Positions 25,702-35,442 of a stretch of 45,516 bases of DNA are shown here, piece by piece. The stretch's first letter is position 1; every line of letters starts with the position of its first letter. Location: positions 1 to 45,516 of the forward strand of contig NZ_JAAIUV010000026.1 of the NCBI RefSeq assembly GCF_010975035.1, read 5' to 3'. Origin of the DNA: Neobacillus thermocopriae (lineage in GTDB: Bacteria; Bacillota; Bacilli; Bacillales; Cytobacillaceae). The position numbers and the translations under genes were made by a program. The notes below the pieces were generated by a model that was not told where the DNA came from, ran no database searches, and saw only the letters and a program-made list of their open reading frames with translations.

Positions 25702-28700
25702 CTATTTAACCGAATTTGCTTGTTCGCGCTTGGCCATTGGAATTCCCTTTATCATTTCAAAAATGATATGAAGCCACTGGGCTGTTTCATATTCTTTTGT
25801 ATTCACCACAATTTTGAGCTTACGCCCCTCCATCCCAGGAGTTACAGATCGACCATATTTATTGCCGATATAAAACAGCTTACTACCATCTAGAGTAGCT
25901 GTAACTTCCTCATTAATTAAGATCGTTACTTTCTCTTTCATTTGTTTAATTTGTTCAACACCGTTTTGGATTGCATAAACCTTCATTTCAGCAATTTGAA
26001 AAAGGTAGGAAACTTCATCCGGATATTCACCAAAACGATCCAGCATTTCTGATTGAAGTTCTTCCACTTCTTCCAGTGTGCTTGCCCCTCTAAATCGTTT
26101 ATACATTTCAATTTTTTGATGCCCATCTTTAATATAGGAATCTGGGATATAAGCATCAATTTCAAGATCAATTTCGACAGAAGGTGGAGCTGTTGTCTTA
26201 AGTTCTCCCTTTCTTTCTTCAATTGCTTCTTTTAACATTTGTGAATAAAGATCAAATCCGACAGAATCAATGAACCCGTGCTGCTGGGCTCCTAGTAAAT
26301 TACCAGCTCCCCTAATGGACAAATCACGCATGGCAATTTTAAATCCAGAGCCTAACTCCGTAAATTCCTTAATGGCTTCCAGACGTTTTTCAGCAACTTC
26401 AGTTAGCACTTTATCCTTTCGATAAGTAAAATACGCATAAGCAATACGATTAGAGCGACCGACTCGACCCCGAAGCTGATACAGTGTAGAAAGCCCCATG
26501 CGATCAGCATCATATACAATCAAAGTATTTACATTTGGAATATCAACACCCGTTTCTATAATAGTCGTGCTGACTAGGACGTCATATTCTCCAGCTAAGA
26601 AACTGAGCATGACCGATTCCAACTCGTTTTCAGACATCTGACCATGAGCGTAAGTAACACGTGCATCTGGTACCAGCATAGAAATTTCCTCTGCTTTACG
26701 CTCAATATCTTCCACTCTGTTGTATAGGAAATAAACTTGTCCGTCACGGGCAAGCTCGCGTTCAATGGCTTCTCTTACCAATACCCCATTATATTCCATC
26801 ACATAAGTTTGAACCGGGAATCGATTTTCTGGAGGTGTTTCAATCACAGATAAATCACGAACTCCAAGCATCGACATATGAAGAGTTCTTGGGATCGGTG
26901 TCGCTGTCAAAGTTAAAACATCTATATTTGTTTTTAACTTTTTAATCTTTTCTTTATGGGTAACTCCAAACCTTTGCTCTTCATCAATAATTAACAAACC
27001 TAAATCATGGTAAACAATATCTTTTGATAACAATCGATGGGTTCCAATCACAATATCAACTGTACCCGCTTTTAAACCTTTAATGGTCTCCGTTTGCTGT
27101 TTTTTCGTTCGGAATCTGCTTAATAGACCAATATTGATTGGATAATCTTGAAATCTCTCCCGTATCGTCTCATAATGTTGCTGCGCCAAAATGGTTGTCG
27201 GAACCAGAAATGCTACTTGTTTTCCGTCCGCAATTGCCTTAAATGCGGCACGAATCGCGACTTCTGTTTTTCCATAACCTACATCCCCACATAAGAGCCG
27301 ATCCATTGGCCGTGGTCTTTCCATATCCTTTTTAATTTCATGAATAGAACGTAGCTGATCTTCTGTTTCACGATAAGGAAAAGATGCTTCAAATTCCCGC
27401 TGTAAATCTCCGTCAGGTGAATAAGCAAATCCAACAGCCGCTTCCCGTTCTGCATACAACTTAATAAGATCATCTGCAATATCTTCCACAGATGATTTGA
27501 CTTTTTTCTTAACCTTCTTCCAATCACTGCCTCCAAGTTTATAAATCTTCGGCTCTTTCCCTTCTGAGCCCACATACTTTTGGACAAGGTCAATTTGTTC
27601 GACTGGCACATATAGTTTATCTGTTCCTTGGTAGCGAATATGGAGATAATCTTTATGGATACCGTTAATGACAAGCGTCTCAATTCCTAAGTATTTGCCA
27701 ATTCCATGATTGACATGAACCACATAATCCCCAACTTTAAGCTCCGAATAACTTTTTATTCGCTCCGCATTGGAAAGCTTTTGACGGCTTTTGGATTTCT
27801 TCACGCGCTTACTAAAAAGCTCTGCCTCAGTAATCACTGCAATTTTCTGGATCGATAGTTCAAAACCTGATTGCAGATTTCCCTTCATAATCTGAATCTT
27901 TCCAGGTAAGAGCAGCTGGCTTTCCGTAACTATACCGGCATCAATTTCATAGTCCTCTAAAACCCGCTCAAGCTTTTTAACCCTCTCTTCATCTGGTCCA
28001 AGAAATAAAATCGAATAATTACTTTTTTTCCATCTTTCAATCTCTGCTTTTAACAAATGCATCTGACCATGGAAATTTTGCATCGGTTTGCAAGATATAT
28101 TAATAATATTTTGCGGACTTGTATTAGCTACATGTCGCAAGAACAAAGACATATAAATAATCGGGAATTCCTTTTTTCGTAAAAAAGTTTCGAGATTATG
28201 GGATATTTGTAAATCATGAATAATCTGTCCCTCGCCTAAAAGAGAGGTGTACCATTCAGCTTCCTCTTTCTCAAGAGATTCATTCATCTCTTGAACCCGG
28301 CTGATTTCATCAAAAATGACTAAACCTTCCTTTGGAAGATAGTCTAGTAAACTATTAGATGGATTGTATGCCAAGGAAAGATATTTAAATACCTGTTCCG
28401 GTTTTTGGCCGTTTTTCAACTGCTCCAGCTCATGACTAATATTTTGAGAGAGCTGCATTTTTGATTTATCGTCTTTTAATTTTTTCAAACTTTTGGCTAA
28501 GCCTTCTTCTAACCCTTCGATTATGCTCTGGTAATTCTCAGGCTCCAACAGCACTTCTACCGCTGGACCAATCAAAACTTCCGTTACCTTCTCTCGAGAA
28601 CGCTGATCTTCAATGGAAAAATAGCGTATAGATTCTATTTCCGTATCAAATAATTCAATTCTTAATGGATTTTCCTCTGTAAGAGGATATATATCAATAA

Positions 28701-29238
28701 TTCCACCTCTTACACTAAATTCACCAGGTGTTGTCACCATTTCTCCCCGAACATATCCCATTTGGACAAATGCATGGAGAATTTGTTCAATATCTAAGTC
28801 TTCCCCTACTTTTAATGACAGTTGGTATTTTTGCCATAATGACTTAGGAGGAAGTATTTTTTTCAATCCAGCTATTGGGACAATTAAAACTCCACGATTT
28901 TGATTACACCAATAATTTAATGCCTCAATCCTCTGAGCTCTTAACTCAGGACTAGCTATGCTCATTTCCGCAGCAATTAATTCATTAGCCGGAAAAAGAA
29001 ACACTTCTTTTTCATTTAATAGATTAGCAATATCATCATAGAGTTTTTGTGCTTGCAATAGATTATGAGTAACAACCATAATCGGCTTCTTGGTTCGTTC
29101 GTAAATGGCAGCAGTTAGTACCGTTCTAGATGATCCTGATAGACCTGCAATCAGCTGTTCCTTCAACCCTTCTTCCAATCCGGCTATCACGGAATCAATC
29201 TCTTCCTGCTGCAAGAATAAAGATTTTAACCCTTTCAA
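25702..29238 (-). CDS. mfd: Transcription-repair coupling factor Mfd
   Basis: Mfd is a translocase that removes RNA polymerase stalled at DNA damage and recruits UvrA. The 1178-residue protein (B. subtilis 1177) has an N-terminal UvrB-homology region (GLSGSSRTVLTAAIYER, GEFSVRGGIIDIYPLT), the RNA polymerase interaction domain (KVGDYVVHVNHGIGKYLGIE), and helicase motifs LLCGDVGYGKTEVA, IIDEEQRFGV (DEEQ box), TLTATPIPRTL and QLRGRVGRSNR. The translocation and C-terminal TRCF domains complete it. I choose the TTG at 29236-29238 (MKGLKSLF), because GGAGGAG lies 5 bases upstream; the ATG at 29308-29310 would start inside the fin terminator. Confidence 0.96.
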   Translation of the reverse strand: MKGLKSLFLQQEEIDSVIAGLEEGLKEQLIAGLSGSSRTVLTAAIYERTKKPIMVVTHNLLQAQKLYDDIANLLNEKEVFLFPANELIAAEMSIASPELRAQRIEALNYWCNQNRGVLIVPIAGLKKILPPKSLWQKYQLSLKVGEDLDIEQILHAFVQMGYVRGEMVTTPGEFSVRGGIIDIYPLTEENPLRIELFDTEIESIRYFSIEDQRSREKVTEVLIGPAVEVLLEPENYQSIIEGLEEGLAKSLKKLKDDKSKMQLSQNISHELEQLKNGQKPEQVFKYLSLAYNPSNSLLDYLPKEGLVIFDEISRVQEMNESLEKEEAEWYTSLLGEGQIIHDLQISHNLETFLRKKEFPIIYMSLFLRHVANTSPQNIINISCKPMQNFHGQMHLLKAEIERWKKSNYSILFLGPDEERVKKLERVLEDYEIDAGIVTESQLLLPGKIQIMKGNLQSGFELSIQKIAVITEAELFSKRVKKSKSRQKLSNAERIKSYSELKVGDYVVHVNHGIGKYLGIETLVINGIHKDYLHIRYQGTDKLYVPVEQIDLVQKYVGSEGKEPKIYKLGGSDWKKVKKKVKSSVEDIADDLIKLYAEREAAVGFAYSPDGDLQREFEASFPYRETEDQLRSIHEIKKDMERPRPMDRLLCGDVGYGKTEVAIRAAFKAIADGKQVAFLVPTTILAQQHYETIRERFQDYPINIGLLSRFRTKKQQTETIKGLKAGTVDIVIGTHRLLSKDIVYHDLGLLIIDEEQRFGVTHKEKIKKLKTNIDVLTLTATPIPRTLHMSMLGVRDLSVIETPPENRFPVQTYVMEYNGVLVREAIERELARDGQVYFLYNRVEDIERKAEEISMLVPDARVTYAHGQMSENELESVMLSFLAGEYDVLVSTTIIETGVDIPNVNTLIVYDADRMGLSTLYQLRGRVGRSNRIAYAYFTYRKDKVLTEVAEKRLEAIKEFTELGSGFKIAMRDLSIRGAGNLLGAQQHGFIDSVGFDLYSQMLKEAIEERKGELKTTAPPSVEIDLEIDAYIPDSYIKDGHQKIEMYKRFRGASTLEEVEELQSEMLDRFGEYPDEVSYLFQIAEMKVYAIQNGVEQIKQMKEKVTILINEEVTATLDGSKLFYIGNKYGRSVTPGMEGRKLKIVVNTKEYETAQWLHIIFEMIKGIPMAKREQANSVK

Positions 29239-29284
29239 GGATTCTCCTCCTCCCTTTTGTATTTTCCCAGGTGATTTTTTAAAT

Positions 29285-29314
29285 AGAAAAATGCTTTGGA
29301 GACGTTCCAAAGCT
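29285..29314 (-). terminator. Terminator of fin
   Basis: GCTTTGGA/TCCAAAGC, an 8-bp stem with a 5-base loop (29293-29313), followed by ATTTTTC on the minus strand, right after the fin stop codon. Confidence 0.75.
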
Positions 29315-29318
29315 AAGT

Positions 29319-29549
29319 TTAATGAATTATAAAATCATATTGATGGTAATCTGGATTTCGCTCTAAAGCTTCCTGACAGTCTTCGCAAATAGCTTTTATA
29401 TGAATATTACCTAATGAATCATAGGTAACCATTTCCAGTCTTTCTTGCTCTGTTAATTTATGAAGGCCTAATGTCTCAGAGTGAATGGATGTTTGCTCAA
29501 TGGAACCGAGTTTTGTGCCACAATGACGGCAATGGTAATGGATGGCCAT
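29319..29549 (-). CDS. fin: Anti-sigma-F factor Fin (YabK)
   Basis: Small zinc-ribbon-like protein (76 residues) with two CxxC pairs, CRHCG near residues 7-11 and CEDCQ near 55-59, and the conserved EALERNPDYHQYDFI end. In B. subtilis Fin binds RNA polymerase to shut off sigma-F and help the switch to sigma-G in the forespore. The start has GGAGGG at correct spacing. A sigma-G/F-like promoter lies ~35 bp upstream. Confidence 0.95.
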   Translation of the reverse strand: MAIHYHCRHCGTKLGSIEQTSIHSETLGLHKLTEQERLEMVTYDSLGNIHIKAICEDCQEALERNPDYHQYDFIIH

Positions 29550-29579
29550 AGGATCCCTCCTGCATTTCGATTCAATATT

Positions 29580-29610
29580 TAGTATGAACCTTAACGGAGG
29601 AACTTATACA
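29580..29610 (-). promoter_or_regulatory. fin promoter, forespore type (sigma-G / sigma-F)
   Basis: Minus strand: -35 TGTATA (29605-29610), 18-bp spacer, -10 CATACTA (29580-29586) preceded by GGTT. This fits sigma-G well; the GG before it and GTATA also partly fit sigma-F, which drives fin in B. subtilis. Confidence 0.7.
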
Positions 29611-29713
29611 ACTTGGTTACCCTTTCATTTCATTTGTTTATTACGATTTTGCTTTATTGTATGAAACGATTCCTTGTAACATACCTAAAACTACTATTAC
29701 CAATTATATCAAA

Positions 29714-30274
29714 TCATGAATTATAATCATTCATTACTTGCAAAAATGGCCGATCTAGCCATGCTTCGCAAGCATCAGCACTTTTTATCACGGTTTCTTT
29801 CACAATTGCTTGTTCTTCAGGTCGGAACTTTCCTAAAACATAATCAGGAACACTCATTCCGGCCGCTGGACGGTCAATTCCAATTCGTATCCGATTAAAG
29901 ACTTGAGTACCAAGATGAGACACAGTTGACTTTATGCCGTTGTGTCCACCAGGGCTTCCTTTTTGTCGAAGACGAATTTTGCCAACCGGTAAATCAAGAT
30001 CGTCGTAAATGATAAGGACATCTTCCAAATCAATTTGATAATAATCAATTACCGCTCTTATGGATTCGCCAGATAAATTCATATATGTTAAAGGTTTTAA
30101 TAGTAATACCTTTTGCCTTTTCCAATGTCCGATGCCATACATTCCTTTAAACTTAGCGTAATTTAACGGTATATCCCAACGTTTGGATAGCTCGTCAATC
30201 ACTTCAAAACCAATATTATGTCTTGTATTTTCGTATTGCTTCCCAGGGTTACCTAACCCAACTATTAATTTCAT
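29714..30274 (-). CDS. pth: Peptidyl-tRNA hydrolase
   Basis: Pth (SpoVC) releases tRNA from dropped-off peptidyl-tRNA. The 186-residue protein has [25 protein letters not shown] (Asn10, catalytic His20), [44 protein letters not shown] and [14 protein letters not shown] 30272-30274 gives the standard N-terminus, but its AGAGGAG is 12 bases away across a GGGGACCCC stretch. An alternative ATG at 30329-30331, with GGGAG five bases upstream, would add 19 residues ([19 protein letters not shown]) in frame. I keep the family start. The gene follows the ctc terminator. Confidence 0.93.
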   Translation of the reverse strand: MKLIVGLGNPGKQYENTRHNIGFEVIDELSKRWDIPLNYAKFKGMYGIGHWKRQKVLLLKPLTYMNLSGESIRAVIDYYQIDLEDVLIIYDDLDLPVGKIRLRQKGSPGGHNGIKSTVSHLGTQVFNRIRIGIDRPAAGMSVPDYVLGKFRPEEQAIVKETVIKSADACEAWLDRPFLQVMNDYNS

Positions 30275-30360
30275 AGGGGTCCCCAACTCCTCTTCCTGTT
30301 TAGCCAGCCTCTTAAACAACATTTTTAACATGTTTACTCCCATAATGAATAAAATGCAAT

Positions 30361-30390
30361 AAAAGACGTAACCAAATCAGGTTACGTCTA
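30361..30390 (-). terminator. Terminator between ctc and pth
   Basis: AGACGTAACC/GGTTACGTCT, a perfect 10-bp stem with a 6-base loop, then TTTTATT on the minus strand. Partial read-through may feed pth, whose coding region starts ~90 bp later. Confidence 0.9.
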
Positions 30391-30393
30391 TTT

Positions 30394-31029
30394 TTATTCT
30401 TTCCCGACAGGTTCGGTTTCTCTTCCTTCTTCATTATCAGGATGACCGCCTTCTTGCTGTTCACCTGCGTTAATTTCCTCTTCCACTTTAGGAGGCAAAA
30501 TAGAAGCAACAACTTCGCTCTCCTCGTGATTAATCGTCATTCCCATGGTAGGAATATCTCTAACATAAAGGGTTTCACCAACTTGAAGATTCGAAATGTC
30601 CACTTCGATTTGCGGTGGGATGTTATCCGGTGTAGTGGTAACAGATATTTGGTGCAGCGGCTGCTGAAGGACACCTCCATCTTTTACACCGATAGCATCT
30701 CCAACCAAGGCCAATTTAACATCAACTGTTATTTTTGAGGATTTATCAACGGCAAGAAAATCAACGTGAATGATTTCTCTTTTGATCATATCCTCTTGGT
30801 AGTCTGATAAAATAACATCCTGTTTATTGCCATCAACATCTAAGGAAATGACTCCATTTCTGCCGACTGCCTTTATGGCTTTCGTAAAATCAGCTGAGCT
30901 GACAAACACAGGCTTACTTTCCACCTTAGCCCCATAGACAATAGCAGGAATGTTTCCAGTCTCCCTAATTTTCTTTAATTCTGAACGACGAAGATTTTTT
31001 CGCTCTTTTGCTTGTAAAACAGCACTCAT
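30394..31029 (-). CDS. ctc: 50S ribosomal protein L25/general stress protein Ctc
   Basis: Binds 5S rRNA. Residues ~3-95 form the L25 beta-barrel (LQAKERKNLRRSELKKIRETGNIPAIVYG), residues ~100-185 the CTC/TL5 C-terminal domain (GVKDGGVLQQPLHQI, IPPQIEVDISNLQVGETLYVRDI), followed by a low-complexity acidic tail. I choose ATG 31027-31029 with GGAAGGTGA upstream; a GTG three codons earlier abuts the binding site. A good sigma-B promoter lies 35-60 bp upstream, as for B. subtilis ctc. Confidence 0.94.
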   Translation of the reverse strand: MSAVLQAKERKNLRRSELKKIRETGNIPAIVYGAKVESKPVFVSSADFTKAIKAVGRNGVISLDVDGNKQDVILSDYQEDMIKREIIHVDFLAVDKSSKITVDVKLALVGDAIGVKDGGVLQQPLHQISVTTTPDNIPPQIEVDISNLQVGETLYVRDIPTMGMTINHEESEVVASILPPKVEEEINAGEQQEGGHPDNEEGRETEPVGKE

Positions 31030-31063
31030 ACAAGTCACCTTCCTTTTTATTCATCTATATAAA

Positions 31064-31089
31064 ATGCCCTAAAAAAGGAAGGTCTAAAC
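31064..31089 (-). promoter_or_regulatory. ctc promoter, sigma-B (general stress) type
   Basis: Minus strand: -35 GTTTAG (31084-31089), 14-bp spacer, -10 GGGCAT (31064-31069). Sigma-B consensus is GTTTAA-N12-15-GGGWAW; ctc is the classic sigma-B gene in B. subtilis. Confidence 0.75.
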
Positions 31090-31160
31090 GTTTTTTAGCG
31101 TAAAATCCTAATATATTTACAGGAGGATATGAACCTGTCTAACTTGATTTTTCTTCTATT

Positions 31161-32117
31161 TTAATCAAACAGTGTGCTGACAGACTGCTCTTCATGGATA
31201 CGAATAATAGCTTCACCAATAAGCGGTGCTACTGACAAGCTAATAATTTTTTCAATTTTCTTTTCCTCTGGAAGGGAAATAGAATTAGTTACAACTAACT
31301 CTTTAATCTTTGAATTTTGAATCCGTTCAATTGCAGGGCCAGAAAGAACCGGATGTGTACAACATGCATATACTTCTTTTGCCCCGTTTTCGACTAAGGC
31401 ATTTGCTGCTAAGGTGATCGTTCCAGCTGTGTCAATAATATCATCGATTAAAATAGCAATTTTTCCTTCAATATTACCAACGATGTTCATGACTTCAGCC
31501 ACATTTGGTCTTGGACGGCGTTTATCAATAATAGCAATTGGCGCTTTTAAACGTTCCGCCATTTTCCTTGCTCTTGTAACACCACCATGGTCTGGAGAAA
31601 CAATCACAACATCGCCACTTAGTTCTTTGTTTTTAAAATAATCAGCTAAAATAGGAACACCCATCAAGTGATCAATTGGAATATCAAAAAATCCTTGAAT
31701 TTGTGGTGCGTGTAAATCTAGACAAAGGACACGAGTCGCACCAGCAGTCTCTAGCAAGTTAGCCACTAATTTTGCTGTAATTGGTTCACGAGCACGCGCT
31801 TTGCGGTCTTGACGGGCATAGCCATAGTAAGGCATGACAATATTAATGGTTTTCGCAGATGCACGTTTTAACGCATCAATCATAATTAATAATTCCATAA
31901 TATTCTCATTTACCGGCTGGTTGGTAGACTGAATGACAAAAACATCGCATCCACGAATGCTTTCCTCGATATTAATTTGAATTTCTCCATCACTAAATCT
32001 CGTTACAGAACATTTTCCAAGCTCGACTCCAATCACTTTGGCAATTTCTCTTGCCAAAGGCATATTGGAATTTAAACTAAATACCTTTAAGTTTGGGTCT
32101 AAATATTGATTTGACAT
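31161..32117 (-). CDS. prs: Ribose-phosphate pyrophosphokinase
   Basis: Prs makes PRPP from ribose 5-phosphate and ATP for purine, pyrimidine, histidine, tryptophan and NAD synthesis. The 318-residue protein carries [16 protein letters not shown], the ATP region [18 protein letters not shown], the divalent-cation signature [18 protein letters not shown], the flexible loop KRRPRPN and the PRPP-binding [20 protein letters not shown] precedes the ATG. It follows glmU by ~20 bp, forming a glmU-prs unit as in B. subtilis. Confidence 0.98.
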   Translation of the reverse strand: MSNQYLDPNLKVFSLNSNMPLAREIAKVIGVELGKCSVTRFSDGEIQINIEESIRGCDVFVIQSTNQPVNENIMELLIMIDALKRASAKTINIVMPYYGYARQDRKARAREPITAKLVANLLETAGATRVLCLDLHAPQIQGFFDIPIDHLMGVPILADYFKNKELSGDVVIVSPDHGGVTRARKMAERLKAPIAIIDKRRPRPNVAEVMNIVGNIEGKIAILIDDIIDTAGTITLAANALVENGAKEVYACCTHPVLSGPAIERIQNSKIKELVVTNSISLPEEKKIEKIISLSVAPLIGEAIIRIHEEQSVSTLFD

Positions 32118-32139
32118 GAGGGCCCTCCATTAATTTTGC

Positions 32140-33513
32140 TTATTTCTTTAAGTTAAGCTTATCAACATAATTTTCCTTATTCACTTGGTGCGCACGAGCT
32201 ATAGATAAAGCATTACCAGGGACATCTTTTGTAATTGTCGAACCAGCTGCTACATAAGCTCCTTTTCCTATTGTAACTGGCGCTACCAAATTGGAATTAC
32301 AGCCAACAAAAACATCATCTTCAATTTTGGTTAAATATTTATTTTTTCCATCATAATTTACGGTAATGGAACCACAACCTATGTTTACATTACTGCCGAC
32401 CTCAGCATCGCCTATATAACTGAGATGGGAGGCTTTGCTTCCATTTCCGAATTTAGCTTTCTTAATTTCAACAAAATTACCAATTTTTACGTCATTATAA
32501 ATAGCAGATTCAGGACGAATATGAGCAAATGGCCCAATATTCACTCTTGAACCAATTTCACTCTTATGTGCCACCGACTGACGGACCACAGTTTCATCAC
32601 CGATTCTGCAAGAATCGATTTCGGAATGAGGGCCAATCTTACAGTCTGAACCAATGATGGTTTTTCCTTTAATCATTGTGCCAGGGTAAATTATTGTATC
32701 TTGTCCAATTTCAACCTCAGCTTCAATATACGTATTAACAGGGTCAATAATGGTTACTCCATTACGCATATGACTTTCATTAATACGTAATCGCATAATT
32801 CTTTCAGCTTCTGCTAATGCCACACGATCATTAACACCCAGTGTTTCCTCGAAATCTTTTGTTTGAAAGGCTGTAACAACTTCACCTTGTTTTTTCAAGA
32901 TTTCAATTACATCAGGGAGATAATATTCCCCTTGGGCATTATTATTAGAAACTTTCTTTAATGCTTCAAACAAGGCAATATTATCGAAGCAATATGTTCC
33001 AGTATTTATTTCTTTAATCATACGTTCTTCTTCTGATGCGTCTTTATGCTCAACAATTTTTTCTACATAACCGCTTTCATTACGAATAATTCGACCATAT
33101 CCTGTAGGGTCATCAATGCTTGCAGTAAGAATAGTAGCCTTCGCATGTGACTCAACATGATGCTTAAATAATGACTCCATTGTTTCTGCTTTAATTAATG
33201 GAGTATCGCCACACACAACAATCGTAACCCCTTCTTTTCCTTCAAGCAGTTTTGCCGCCTGCATTACAGCATGGGCAGTTCCAAGCTGTTCCTCTTGAAG
33301 GGCATAGTGGCTGGCCGTACCCAATTGTGCTTTAACCTTTTCCGCACCATGGCCAATAATAGTTACAATTTCCTGTATATCTAAACTTCTAACTTGGTCC
33401 ACTACATGCTGAACCATTGGTTTTCCGCATACGGGATGCAGCACTTTGTAAAGCTTTGATTTCATCCGCGTTCCTTGTCCAGCAGCTAAAATCACAGCAT
33501 AACGATTAGACAT
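32140..33513 (-). CDS. glmU: Bifunctional UDP-GlcNAc pyrophosphorylase / GlcN-1-P acetyltransferase
   Basis: GlmU (gcaD) makes UDP-GlcNAc for peptidoglycan and teichoic acids. The N-terminal pyrophosphorylase domain (about residues 1-230) has [35 protein letters not shown] and [10 protein letters not shown]. The C-terminal acetyltransferase is a left-handed beta helix of hexapeptide repeats ([14 protein letters not shown] through [14 protein letters not shown] and [16 protein letters not shown]). ATG 33511-33513 follows GGAGG by 8 bases; the upstream TTG lies in the binding site. Length 457 residues. It has its own sigma-A promoter and is followed by prs. Confidence 0.97.
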   Translation of the reverse strand: MSNRYAVILAAGQGTRMKSKLYKVLHPVCGKPMVQHVVDQVRSLDIQEIVTIIGHGAEKVKAQLGTASHYALQEEQLGTAHAVMQAAKLLEGKEGVTIVVCGDTPLIKAETMESLFKHHVESHAKATILTASIDDPTGYGRIIRNESGYVEKIVEHKDASEEERMIKEINTGTYCFDNIALFEALKKVSNNNAQGEYYLPDVIEILKKQGEVVTAFQTKDFEETLGVNDRVALAEAERIMRLRINESHMRNGVTIIDPVNTYIEAEVEIGQDTIIYPGTMIKGKTIIGSDCKIGPHSEIDSCRIGDETVVRQSVAHKSEIGSRVNIGPFAHIRPESAIYNDVKIGNFVEIKKAKFGNGSKASHLSYIGDAEVGSNVNIGCGSITVNYDGKNKYLTKIEDDVFVGCNSNLVAPVTIGKGAYVAAGSTITKDVPGNALSIARAHQVNKENYVDKLNLKK

Positions 33514-33561
33514 GGACGTATCCTCCAATTATTATCCTTATTACCTTTTTATCCATTGTAA

Positions 33562-33590
33562 ATATTAACGTAAACGAGGATGCATTTCAA
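33562..33590 (-). promoter_or_regulatory. glmU-prs promoter (sigma-A)
   Basis: Minus strand: -35 TTGAAA (33585-33590), 17-bp spacer, -10 TAATAT (33562-33567), about 50 bp before the glmU start. Confidence 0.7.
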
Positions 33591-33675
33591 GGAATGTTCT
33601 AATTGTGTCTAATATCGGAATATTGTGTTTTTTGAGGGGGATGGAGGATAAAATAAGGGGAATTTAAACACAATA

Positions 33676-33704
33676 AAAAGAGCCTTACTTAGAAGAAAGG
33701 CCCT
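33676..33704 (-). terminator. Terminator of spoVG
   Basis: On the minus strand GGGCCTT pairs with AAGGCTC (one G-T pair), followed by TTTTTATTG, just past the spoVG stop codon. Confidence 0.75.
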
Positions 33705-33717
33705 AGTTGTTTAATCC

Positions 33718-34008
33718 TTAGGAAGCTCCGGCTTCTTCAAATTCTACTTCTAATTCACCTAAACGGTGGTACTCAGCCAATACAGCTTCTTGGATTTTGC
33801 CGCGCGTACCTGAGTTGATCGGATGTGCAATATCACGAAATTCACCATCAGGAGTACGTTTACTTGGCATCGCCACAAATAAACCATTGTTACCGTCAAT
33901 AACACGGATGTCGTGGACAACAAATTCATTATCTAATGTAATTGAAGCGATTGCCCTCATACGACCATCGGTATTTACGCGGCGTAATCTTACGTCTGTT
34001 ACTTCCAT
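33718..34008 (-). CDS. spoVG: Septation/regulatory RNA-binding protein SpoVG
   Basis: The 96-residue protein matches SpoVG almost throughout: [65 protein letters not shown]. It affects asymmetric septation in B. subtilis and binds nucleic acids in several Firmicutes. The C-terminal tail is short and acidic ([12 protein letters not shown]). AAAGGG precedes the ATG. A near-consensus sigma-H promoter and an A/T-rich region likely to bind AbrB lie upstream, in keeping with activation at the end of growth. Confidence 0.97.
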   Translation of the reverse strand: MEVTDVRLRRVNTDGRMRAIASITLDNEFVVHDIRVIDGNNGLFVAMPSKRTPDGEFRDIAHPINSGTRGKIQEAVLAEYHRLGELEVEFEEAGAS

Positions 34009-34041
34009 GTGCTCACACCCTTTTTAGAAATCTAGTAATTT

Positions 34042-34070
34042 AAATTCAACAACTTTTTTAGATTTCCTTC
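34042..34070 (-). promoter_or_regulatory. spoVG promoter, sigma-H type
   Basis: Minus strand: -35 GAAGGAAAT (34062-34070) and -10 GTTGAATTT (34042-34050), 11 bp apart. Both agree with the sigma-H pattern RnAGGAwWW / RnnGAATww, and spoVG is a classic sigma-H gene. Upstream (34133-34182) are two A/T-rich palindromes, ACTTTTATAAAAGT and AATTAGAATTCTAATT, which may be AbrB sites or a weak ridA terminator. Confidence 0.82.
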
Positions 34071-34180
34071 TTTATATTCAAAATTTTTTAAAAAACGGGT
34101 AAAAAAGTGAGCGTTTGCATGAATGACCATTTAAACTTTTATAAAAGTAACAATAAATTATACCAAAATTAGAATTCTAA

Positions 34181-34558
34181 TTATTTAATAAGTGCAATAA
34201 CTTCGATTTCTACTAAAACATCCTTTGGTAAACGTGCTACTTCTACACAAGACCTTGCCGGTTTATGTGTGGCAAAATATTCGCCATACACTTCATTGAC
34301 AGCAGCAAAATCATCCATATTCTTAATAAAGACAGTTGTTTTTACAACCGTTTCTAATGAAGCGCCTGCTTCTTTTAAAACAGCTTTAAGGTTACGAAAT
34401 ACCTGATGCGTCTGTTCTTTTATATCACCAGTAACTAATGTACCTTCTGCAGTAAGTGGAATCTGTCCGGAGCTAAAGAACAAATTATTTACTACTACTC
34501 CTTGAGAGTATGGACCAATGGCTGCTGGTGCTTCTTTTGTTTGGATCGTTTTCATCAT
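34181..34558 (-). CDS. ridA: RidA-family enamine/imine deaminase (YabJ)
   Basis: RidA hydrolyses reactive 2-aminoacrylate and related enamines from PLP enzymes; in B. subtilis yabJ also affects purine control. The 125-residue protein has [25 protein letters not shown] near the start, [22 protein letters not shown], and the signature [23 protein letters not shown] with the substrate-binding Arg. GGAGG precedes two adjacent ATG codons; the first gives the same length as the B. subtilis protein. It lies 11 bp after purR and is surely co-transcribed with it. Confidence 0.95.
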   Translation of the reverse strand: MMKTIQTKEAPAAIGPYSQGVVVNNLFFSSGQIPLTAEGTLVTGDIKEQTHQVFRNLKAVLKEAGASLETVVKTTVFIKNMDDFAAVNEVYGEYFATHKPARSCVEVARLPKDVLVEIEVIALIK

Positions 34559-34569
34559 TCATTCCTCCA

Positions 34570-35388
34570 TTATTTATCAAAATAATTTCCTATTTGAACA
34601 TTAATCTTTTTTTCTTTTACATCCACATCAGATAATTTAACAAGTGATAAATAATCATCCACTAAACGTTCTTCTGTTTTCTCAGCTTCTACTAATACAG
34701 CAATACCAGCTACTTGCGCATCAAATTCCTCAAGCATATTCATCATACCCATTACTGTACCGCCAGCTTTCATAAAGTCATCAACAATAAGGACATTCTC
34801 TCCCTGCTTAATACTCCGTTTCGATAATACCATTGTTTGAATTCTTTTCGCTGAACCGGATACATAATTGATGCTTACAGTCGGTCCCTCCGTCACTTTA
34901 CTATCTCTTCTTACAATTACGACAGGGACATTTAACTGACTGGCAACTGCGTAAGCTAAAGGAATTCCTTTTGTTGCTATCGTCATAACCACATCAATTT
35001 TCTTTTCTGAATAGGCAGAGGCAATGATCCGTCCAGCTTTTTGCACCACTTGAGGACTCCCCAAAATATCCGTTAAATATAAATAACCTCCAGGCAGCAG
35101 ACGTTCAGGATCGGCAATTAACTTACATAATTCATTTACAAAAGGCTCCGCTTCCTCTTTACTTACCTTAACAAAAAATTTCACACCACCAGCAGCACCG
35201 GGTACTGTTTGGAGCGTCCCAATCCCTTGCTTTTCCAATGTTTCCTTCACAATAGCCAAATCCTCACTTATTGAGGATTTAGCAGAAGAATAGCGCTCAG
35301 CAAAAAACGTGAGAGGCACTAGCTGACGAGGATGGTCAAGAAGATAGCTGGTCATATCAATCAGACGTTCACTGCGGCGAAATTTCAT
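34570..35388 (-). CDS. purR: Pur operon repressor PurR
   Basis: Represses purine synthesis and transport genes, responding to PRPP. The N-terminal winged helix (residues 1-74; RRSERLIDMTSYLLDHPRQLVPLTFFAERYSSAKSSISEDL) precedes a phosphoribosyltransferase-like domain whose PRPP motif is NVLIVDDFMKAGGTVMGMM near residue 200. GGAGG lies 7 bases before the ATG. A PurBox-like sequence overlaps the leader, suggesting autoregulation. It forms a pair with ridA. Length (272) is normal. Confidence 0.97.
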   Translation of the reverse strand: MKFRRSERLIDMTSYLLDHPRQLVPLTFFAERYSSAKSSISEDLAIVKETLEKQGIGTLQTVPGAAGGVKFFVKVSKEEAEPFVNELCKLIADPERLLPGGYLYLTDILGSPQVVQKAGRIIASAYSEKKIDVVMTIATKGIPLAYAVASQLNVPVVIVRRDSKVTEGPTVSINYVSGSAKRIQTMVLSKRSIKQGENVLIVDDFMKAGGTVMGMMNMLEEFDAQVAGIAVLVEAEKTEERLVDDYLSLVKLSDVDVKEKKINVQIGNYFDK

Positions 35389-35399
35389 AACAATCCTCC

Positions 35400-35412
35400 A
35401 AAACCGAATATT
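35400..35412 (+). promoter_or_regulatory. PurBox-like site upstream of purR
   Basis: AAAACCGAATATT matches the PurBox pattern AWWWCCGAACWWT at all but one position. Functional sites usually have a second inverted box ~16 bp away; I see only a poor one. A possible purR promoter (TTGATT-N18-TATTCT on the minus strand) lies just upstream. Confidence 0.45.
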
Positions 35413-35442
35413 CTATTAAAAGAATACTATTATTGTGCGCCT

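Noticed and set aside
25983..29105. Several open frames of 60-134 codons within mfd on both strands
   Set aside because: All are shadows of the mfd frame, with no ribosome binding site or protein-like composition.
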